From: AWTP1-13 sp963820375 | GTDB lineage: Bacteria; Pseudomonadota; Alphaproteobacteria; Rhizobiales; Hyphomicrobiaceae | Reading direction: 5' to 3' | Length of the DNA stretch: 64,000 nucleotides | NCBI GenBank assembly: GCA_963820375.1 | Contig: CAWFZX010000015.1 | Location: 124,001 to 188,000 of the forward strand | Shown here: in pieces, positions 59,538 through 64,000 of the stretch | Layout of the letters: each line of letters starts with the position of its first letter | Position numbering within the stretch: the stretch's first letter is position 1 | Notes under the pieces: generated by a model | Told to the model about the DNA's origin: nothing | Databases searched by the model: none | What the model saw: only the letters and a program-made list of their open reading frames with translations | Position numbers and translations under genes: made by a program

Positions 59538-59867
59538 ATGGCTGGCGCAGCGCGCGAGGTTTCGGACGCCAATTTCGAGAAGGAAGTGTTGCAATCGTCC
59601 GAGCCGGTGCTCGTCGATTTCTTCGCCGAATGGTGTGGACCGTGCAAGGCGATGGCGCCGGCGCTGGAGCAGGTGGCAAGCGAATTGGCCGGCAAGATCA
59701 AGGTGGCAAAGCTCGACGTGGATCAGAACCCGGATGTGACGCAGAAGTATCGCATTCAGGCAATGCCGACCTTGATGATCTTCAAGAACGGAGAGGTCGC
59801 CGCGCAGCGCGTCGGTGCGCTGGTGCAGAAAAAGCAGCTGACCGACTGGATCAACGGCGCCATCTGA
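59538..59867 (+). CDS. trxA: Thioredoxin
   Basis: 109-aa cytosolic disulfide reductase. VLVDFFAEWCGPCKAMAPALEQVA contains the WCGPC redox centre, followed by KLDVDQNPDVTQKYRIQAMPTLMIFKNGE with the cis-Pro. The ATG at 59538 follows AAGGAGAA. Located directly after addA (67 bp), an arrangement widespread in alphaproteobacteria. Confidence 0.97.
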   Translation: MAGAAREVSDANFEKEVLQSSEPVLVDFFAEWCGPCKAMAPALEQVASELAGKIKVAKLDVDQNPDVTQKYRIQAMPTLMIFKNGEVAAQRVGALVQKKQLTDWINGAI

Positions 59868-59876
59868 AAACCATCT

Positions 59877-59902
59877 AAAAAAAAGCCCGCGGGGGTGCCG
59901 CG
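59877..59902 (-). terminator. Intrinsic terminator of the nitrile-hydratase-like operon
   Basis: Read on the minus strand: CGCGG, loop CACCC, CCGCG, then GGC and eight T. It lies 56 bp beyond the stop of the leftward operon and only 9 bp from the trxA stop; on the plus strand the A-run precedes the hairpin, so it acts leftwards. Confidence 0.65.
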
Positions 59903-59957
59903 ACACGGCGCTGTCGGCGCTGTGCGTTGCCTATCGCGCACTCCGGCAGCTTGCCAC

Positions 59958-60614
59958 CTAGCCTGCGGCCGCCACGATCGGCAGCGCGGTGCCAATCATG
60001 CAGTCCCGCGTGACGATGGTGGCCAGCTGGTCCTCGCTCCAGCCTCGCGTCGCCTTGGGACGCATCGGCAGCACGAGGTAGCGCAAGTCAGCCGTCGAAT
60101 CGTGCACCCGCACCTCCACCTGGCGTGGCAGCTCGACGCCAAACTCGCGAAGCACGCCGCGCGGATCAACGACCGTGCGCGACCGATAGGCAAGGCTCTT
60201 GTACCAGGCCGGCGGCGTTCCGAGCAGCATCTTGGGATAACACGAGCACAGGGTGCAGACGACCACGTTGTGCACACTCGGCGTGTTCTCGACGGTGCTG
60301 AACTCGGCGATGGTGCCGATATCGATATCGCAGGCGCTAAGCGCGGCGCGGGTATCCTTGAGAAGGCGCTTCTTGAAGGCGGCATCGACCCAGGCGCGCG
60401 CCACGACTTTGGCCCCGAGCGCCGGCGTGCGACTATCCATCAGGTCGACGGCCGCGGCGATCTCCTGCGCTGTCAGGATGCCCTTCTCGATCAGCAGAGA
60501 GCGCACGGCTTCCTCGAGCACCTCGTAAGCCCCCATCGGTCCGGCATCATGATCTTGCTGCAGCGCAGGATGCTGTTGGTCGTGGACGTGATCATGATCG
60601 TCATGGTCGTGCAT
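59958..60614 (-). CDS. Nitrile hydratase alpha / thiocyanate hydrolase gamma-like subunit (cobalt type)
   Basis: 218 aa. Catalytic metal loop VVCTLCSCYPKML (Cys120, Cys123, Cys125); Thr after the first Cys is the cobalt-type signature. Before it EKGILTAQEIAAAVDLMDSRTPALGAKVVARAWVD is the family helical region, after it YRSRTVVDPRGVLREFGVEL. The N terminus is strikingly His/Asp-rich (HDHDDHDHVHDQQHP), unusual for the family and possibly metal-binding. ATG 60614 has AGGAG at 6 nt. Last gene of a three-gene operon in which the beta subunit is split in two, as in thiocyanate hydrolase (ScnBAC). Confidence 0.88.
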   Translation of the reverse strand: MHDHDDHDHVHDQQHPALQQDHDAGPMGAYEVLEEAVRSLLIEKGILTAQEIAAAVDLMDSRTPALGAKVVARAWVDAAFKKRLLKDTRAALSACDIDIGTIAEFSTVENTPSVHNVVVCTLCSCYPKMLLGTPPAWYKSLAYRSRTVVDPRGVLREFGVELPRQVEVRVHDSTADLRYLVLPMRPKATRGWSEDQLATIVTRDCMIGTALPIVAAAG

Positions 60615-60622
60615 GTGCGCTC

Positions 60623-60952
60623 CTATTCGGCAGGCTCGAGCCAATGCTCGTAGATGTCCACTTCAATATGATCGCCGTCCGAACCGGTGTAGTTTGGCCA
60701 AACGTCGCGCTGCTTGAAGCGCACCTTGTAAAGCGGATACGCGGGAAGGCCCGGCCGGTGATAGGCCAGGCGTTCGGGATCGCGGAAGCTGCCGTGCAGC
60801 GCGGCCACAACGCCGATTTTGCCGCGCACATACCAAGGCGTGCGGCAGTGACCCAACACCGGTCGCGCCGGGACCTTGACGACAGCGCCAGGCGAGAAGC
60901 GCGGCGGCCTGGTGCCGCCGCCCCGCCGCGCACTGGCGGCCGCGCTCACCAT
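60623..60952 (-). CDS. Split nitrile hydratase beta, C-terminal half (thiocyanate hydrolase alpha-like)
   Basis: 109 aa, SH3-like barrel half of NHase beta: RFSPGAVVKVPARPVLGHCRTPWYVRGKIGVVAALHGSFRDPERLAY, then PLYKVRFKQRDVWPNY and the end HIEVDIYEHWLEPAE. Lys-rich PxYVRGKxGVV and the LYKVRF strand are family hallmarks. ATG 60952 overlaps the previous stop (ATGGTGA). Eight bases separate it from the alpha-like gene. Confidence 0.87.
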   Translation of the reverse strand: MVSAAASARRGGGTRPPRFSPGAVVKVPARPVLGHCRTPWYVRGKIGVVAALHGSFRDPERLAYHRPGLPAYPLYKVRFKQRDVWPNYTGSDGDHIEVDIYEHWLEPAE

Positions 60953-61335
60953 GGGATCTTGGCCTTGGAAATGCGGCGCCCGGCCTTCGTATGCCGGGCA
61001 CGCACCTCGGCCATCCGGGCTTCGATTTCTGCGCGCGTCACCAGTTCCTGCTCGACCACCAGATTGCGCAGCGCCCGGATCCATTTTTCGTAATAGGTGG
61101 TCCGGTCATAGGCCTGCTGCCCATAGTCTTCGATCACGCGGCGCAGGCCGTCGACCGTGAAGGCGCGCTTACCAGGGCTGGTGAGCAACCGCTGCATGGC
61201 ATCGGTGCGTTTCTCCCACAAGGCCAGATCGTGCTCGGTGCGGTCGATCGGGCCAAAGGCAAGACCGCCCACGTCGTGGGCCGCTCGCCCACCGGCGCCT
61301 TTGCGCACCCTGGTCCTGCGTTTGGGAGGGCTCAT
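60946..61335 (-). CDS. Split nitrile hydratase beta, N-terminal half (thiocyanate hydrolase beta-like)
   Basis: 129 aa. Basic leader, then AAHDVGGLAFGPI, the standard NHase beta opening (HDxGGxxGFGP, here shortened), WEKRTDAMQRLL, and the helical domain YDRTTYYEKWIRALRNLVVEQELVTRAEIEARMAEVRAR. It could alternatively be called a P14K-type activator, which is also related to this half, but with the C-terminal half next door a structural subunit is likelier. First gene of the leftward operon; weak ribosome site. Confidence 0.82.
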   Translation of the reverse strand: MSPPKRRTRVRKGAGGRAAHDVGGLAFGPIDRTEHDLALWEKRTDAMQRLLTSPGKRAFTVDGLRRVIEDYGQQAYDRTTYYEKWIRALRNLVVEQELVTRAEIEARMAEVRARHTKAGRRISKAKIPW

Positions 61336-61635
61336 GGCTCAGGTGTTCCAACCTCGGGGGCAAGCATGATGCCCCGGGCGCGGTCCGATGGCCAGCCCCG
61401 CGCGACAGACGCTTTCCCGACGCCCGTGCCGGCAACATCGGGCCCGCGCGGATGCGTTGTGGGCAAGGCGCCTGCAGCCGGCTTCGAGCCGGGCGCGGTC
61501 TTGGCCGCAGGGGGGAAAGCCCTCAGCCGCCCGCGCGCAAAGCCGGCGCGCCGCATGACTTGGCGGGTGGCCTGCTTTATGCTGAAAGGGCCGCTTGGGA
61601 AAACGTGGGGCCCGAGGGAGAGGAAACAGCGAGAG
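61336..61635. other. Divergent intergenic region, no gene seen
   Basis: 300 bp between the leftward nitrile-hydratase-like operon and the rightward Ldh gene. No credible gene or consensus promoter; the Ldh gene has GGGAGAGGAAA just upstream. Confidence 0.4.
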
Positions 61636-62739
61636 ATGGTGACTGTAGGGGCGGCCGCACTCAGCGACTTCGTGCGTGATATCTTCGTTACATCCGGGTG
61701 CTCGGCGGCCGAGGGCGAGCGCATTGGCAAATACCTCGTCTCCGCCAATCTGACCGGACACGACAGCCACGGCGTGGCGCGTGTGCCGCGCTATCTGCAG
61801 TGGAAACGGGACCAGGTCGTCATCGCCGATCAGAAGGTCAAGCTGCTGACCGAGACGCCGGTGCTGGCCGTGGTGGATGGCTGCCACGGCTTCGGCCAAA
61901 CGGTCGGCCCGCAGGCCGTCGCCATCGGCATCGACAAATGCCGGGCCATGGGCCTGTCGCTGGTGGCCCTGCGCAATAGTGGGCATATCGGCCGCATCGG
62001 TGACTGGGCCGAAATGGCGGCCGAGGCCGGCCTCGTCTCCGTGCACTTCGTCAACGCCTCGGGGAGCGTGCTGGTCGCCCCCTTCGGCGGCAGTGAGCGA
62101 CGCCTGTCGACCGCCCCCTTCGCGGTGGGTGTGCCGCGGCCCGGGCAAGCGCCGATCATCCTCGACTTTGCCACCTCGGTGGTCGCCGAAGGCAAGGTGT
62201 TGGTGGCGAGCCAAGGTGGCAAGTCGCTGCCCGCTGATGCGCTGATCGACAGCGACGGCAAGCTGAGCGCCGACCCCCGCGTGCTGTATGGCGAATATAC
62301 CGGCACAAGCCTGCGCCAAGGGGGCAAGGGGACCGGCGCCATCCGGGCTTTTGGCGAGCACAAAGGCTCGGGGCTTGCGCTGATGTGCGAGCTGCTCGGC
62401 GGCTCGTTGACGGGCATGCAGGCCACAGGTTCGGACGGGGTGAGCCAGGACCGCTTCCGCGGCAACGGCATGCTGTCGTTTTATGTCGATCCCAAGGTGG
62501 TCGATGCCGATGCCATTTTTCCCGGCGACGTGGCGCGCTACGTCGCCTATTTCAAGAGCGCCAAGCCCGCCGTTGCCGGCGGCGAAGTGCTGATCCCCGG
62601 TGAACCAGAGGCGCGCATGCGCCAGCAGCGCTTGCGGGAGGGTGTGCCATTGCCCAATGACACCTGGGCTTCCATCATTGCGGCAGCTCGCGAAGTGGGT
62701 GTCGATGAGCGCCGGATCCAGCAAGCAGGTGCCGCTTGA
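61636..62739 (+). CDS. Ldh family (malate/L-sulfolactate/ureidoglycolate) dehydrogenase
   Basis: 367-aa NAD(P)-dependent 2-hydroxyacid dehydrogenase with the COG2055 fold. LTGHDSHGVARVPRYLQWKRD carries the catalytic His; GFGQTVGPQAVAIGIDKCRAMGLSLVALRNSGHIGRIGDWAEMAAEAG and LSTAPFAVGVPRPGQAPIILDFATSVVAEGKV are the usual cofactor and dimer blocks. The substrate is not readable. The same strand then has an RraA-like and an HpcH-like gene, so the set may oxidise a hydroxy acid and cleave the product. ATG 61636 gives the standard N terminus. Confidence 0.9.
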   Translation: MVTVGAAALSDFVRDIFVTSGCSAAEGERIGKYLVSANLTGHDSHGVARVPRYLQWKRDQVVIADQKVKLLTETPVLAVVDGCHGFGQTVGPQAVAIGIDKCRAMGLSLVALRNSGHIGRIGDWAEMAAEAGLVSVHFVNASGSVLVAPFGGSERRLSTAPFAVGVPRPGQAPIILDFATSVVAEGKVLVASQGGKSLPADALIDSDGKLSADPRVLYGEYTGTSLRQGGKGTGAIRAFGEHKGSGLALMCELLGGSLTGMQATGSDGVSQDRFRGNGMLSFYVDPKVVDADAIFPGDVARYVAYFKSAKPAVAGGEVLIPGEPEARMRQQRLREGVPLPNDTWASIIAAAREVGVDERRIQQAGAA

Positions 62740-62802
62740 AGCCAGCAGGTGCTGGCGCCGCGCCTAACAGCGGCCAGGGATGAAGAACGCCGACCAGGAG
62801 AG

Positions 62803-63507
62803 ATGTCCGTGATTGATGTTGCGTTGCTCGAGAAGCTTAAGACCTACGATACCCCGACGATCTGCAATGCGCTTGAGATCGTCGATCCGACGCGCCGATT
62901 GACCGGCTTCACGACCCGGCCGCTGATCTGCCCGTTCCCGAACCTGCCGCCGATCGTGGGCTACGCCAAGACGGCCAGCATCCGCACGACGCATGCCCAC
63001 GAATTGGATGCCAAGGCCGCGCGCGCGCAGCGCATCGAGTATTACGACTACATTGCTGGCAAGCCCGCACCCGGCGTCATGGTGATCCAGGACCTGGATG
63101 GGCACGATGTGGGCTTCGGCGCCTTTTGGGGCGAGGTCATGAGTGCCGTGCACAAAGGCCTGGGGCTGCTCGGCGTGGTGACCGATGGCTGCATTCGCGA
63201 CATCGATCAGTGGGCGCCGGGCTTCCAGGCGCTGGCAGGCTCCATCATGCCGAGCCATGCGCACGTCCACCTGCACGACTTCGGCAAGGAAATACGGGTC
63301 GCCGGCATGCTGGTGCGCTCGGCCGACCTGGTACACGCCGACCGCCACGGCGCGGTGACCATCCCGGCGCATCTGGCAGAGAAAATCCCCGGCGCCTGCG
63401 ACCTGCTGGGCCGCAAGGAAGCCGTCATTCTGGAAATGGCGCGCGCGCCGGGCTTCAACGTTGCCAAGCTGCGCGAAGCCCTCGCCAAGCAGGATGAAAT
63501 TCACTGA
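62803..63507 (+). CDS. RraA-like family protein (HMG/oxaloacetate aldolase-decarboxylase type)
   Basis: 234 aa. LEKLKTYDTPTICNALEIVDP opens the RraA fold; the metal and substrate region is GAFWGEVMSAVHKGLGLLGVVTDGCIRDIDQW, with the Asp of GCIRD as ligand, and VHADRHGAVTIPAHLA follows. Family members include 4-hydroxy-4-methyl-2-oxoglutarate aldolase, oxaloacetate decarboxylase and the RNase E inhibitor RraA; catalytic residues argue for an aldolase or decarboxylase here. ATG 62803 is close to AGGAG; a GTG at 62809 is better spaced. Confidence 0.88.
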   Translation: MSVIDVALLEKLKTYDTPTICNALEIVDPTRRLTGFTTRPLICPFPNLPPIVGYAKTASIRTTHAHELDAKAARAQRIEYYDYIAGKPAPGVMVIQDLDGHDVGFGAFWGEVMSAVHKGLGLLGVVTDGCIRDIDQWAPGFQALAGSIMPSHAHVHLHDFGKEIRVAGMLVRSADLVHADRHGAVTIPAHLAEKIPGACDLLGRKEAVILEMARAPGFNVAKLREALAKQDEIH

Positions 63508-63537
63508 ACACAAGGCATCGACGCCGAGGAGAGTAAG

Positions 63538-64000
63538 ATGAAAGCCAACACCTTGAAGAAAAAGATCGCCGACGGCGTGCACTGTGTCGGCGGCTGGGCC
63601 GCCATACCCAATCCGTATGCTGCCGAAATTTACGCGGCGCAGGGCTGGGACAGCGTCACCATCGACATGCAGCATGGGGCAAGCGACATCAACGATATCG
63701 TGCCGCTCCTGCAGGCCATCCAAAGCGGCGGCGACGCGACACCGCTGGTGCGCGTGCCTTGGAATGATCCGGGCCATATCATGCGCGTCCTCGATGCCGG
63801 GGCCATGGGCATCATTTGCCCAATGATCAACACCAAGCAGGAAGCGGAAGCCCTGGTTCGCTCGGGTCGCTATCCGCCGATGGGCGAGCGCAGCTTCGGG
63901 CCATTCCGGGCCTCGCAATATGGCGCCGACTATTGGCAGAAGGCCAACGAGGAAATCTTGTTGTTGGCGATGATCGAGACACGCCAGGCCGTGAACAATC
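63538..64000 (+). CDS. HpcH/HpaI family aldolase (partial, runs off window)
   Basis: First 154 codons only. Opening LKKKIADGVHCVGGWAAIPNPYAAEIYAAQGWDSVTIDMQHG corresponds to the class II aldolase start; DMQHG replaces the usual DxEHG. Then PLVRVPWNDPGHIMRVLDAGAMGIICPMINTKQEAEALV, the substrate-binding and metal region, and SFGPFRA. Members cleave 2-keto-3-deoxy acids to pyruvate and an aldehyde. ATG 63538 follows GAGGAGAG. Third gene of the Ldh-RraA-HpcH run. Confidence 0.9.
   Translation, partial: MKANTLKKKIADGVHCVGGWAAIPNPYAAEIYAAQGWDSVTIDMQHGASDINDIVPLLQAIQSGGDATPLVRVPWNDPGHIMRVLDAGAMGIICPMINTKQEAEALVRSGRYPPMGERSFGPFRASQYGADYWQKANEEILLLAMIETRQAVNN

Overview
The window is about 64 kb of high-GC DNA (roughly two thirds G+C by eye), densely packed and gene-rich. 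Gene content points to an alphaproteobacterium. The order rph-rdgB-hemW, the block divL-tsaE/amgK-murU-addB-addA-trxA, a DivL-type tyrosine pseudo-histidine-kinase, two perfect TTAA-N7-TTAA CtrA boxes, a phasin and several small secreted proteins all fit that class. I cannot name a genus; Rhodospirillales or Hyphomicrobiales-like lineages are both possible. No rRNA, tRNA, CRISPR array, insertion sequence or prophage was seen.

Layout. 0-6.4 kb: RNA processing and housekeeping (rph, rdgB, hemW, a LpoA/LppC-type lipoprotein, rsmI, gshB). 6.5-9.5 kb: a divergent sugar-acid pair (UxaA-type dehydratase; SAF-domain oxidoreductase). 9.5-20.8 kb: ppx/gppA, leuD, a universal stress protein, a phasin, rplM-rpsI, enoyl-CoA hydratase, ribA and small exported proteins. 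21.3-25.5 kb: an envelope module of LtaS-like transferase, polyprenyl-phosphate glycosyltransferase, ChbG/NaxD-like deacetylase and GtrA flippase. 25.6-32.8 kb: an enolase-superfamily enzyme, a 1.1 kb gene-free stretch with a 15-bp tandem repeat and nested inverted repeats, then HNH, esterase, alkA and gluQ. 32.8-38 kb: sulfhydrylase, the remnant of a beta-lactamase-family gene, DUF3237, pyrE, gamma carbonic anhydrase and an MBL-fold protein. 38.4-47.8 kb: AsmA, speD-speE, an Mrp protein with the domain order of plant HCF101, an orphan TRAP binding protein and fdhD-mobA-mobB. 47.9-59.9 kb: divL, peptidoglycan recycling and addAB. 59.9-61.3 kb: a three-gene nitrile hydratase/thiocyanate hydrolase set. 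61.6-64 kb: a catabolic run of Ldh, RraA and HpcH families, cut by the window end.

Functional links. divL sits under a CtrA box, consistent with the CckA-DivL-CtrA cell-cycle circuit. AmgK and MurU form the anomeric sugar recycling route from cell wall to UDP-MurNAc. FdhD, MobA and MobB serve molybdoenzyme maturation. The GT2/deacetylase/GtrA/LtaS-like run suggests lipid-linked amino-sugar decoration of the envelope.

Caution on quality. I see six reading-frame breaks, in fdhD (upstream part), amgK, addB, addA and twice in the beta-lactamase remnant. Every one is explained by a single extra base. This uniform direction suggests sequencing insertions, at least for the otherwise intact genes, and should be checked against reads before anything is called a pseudogene.
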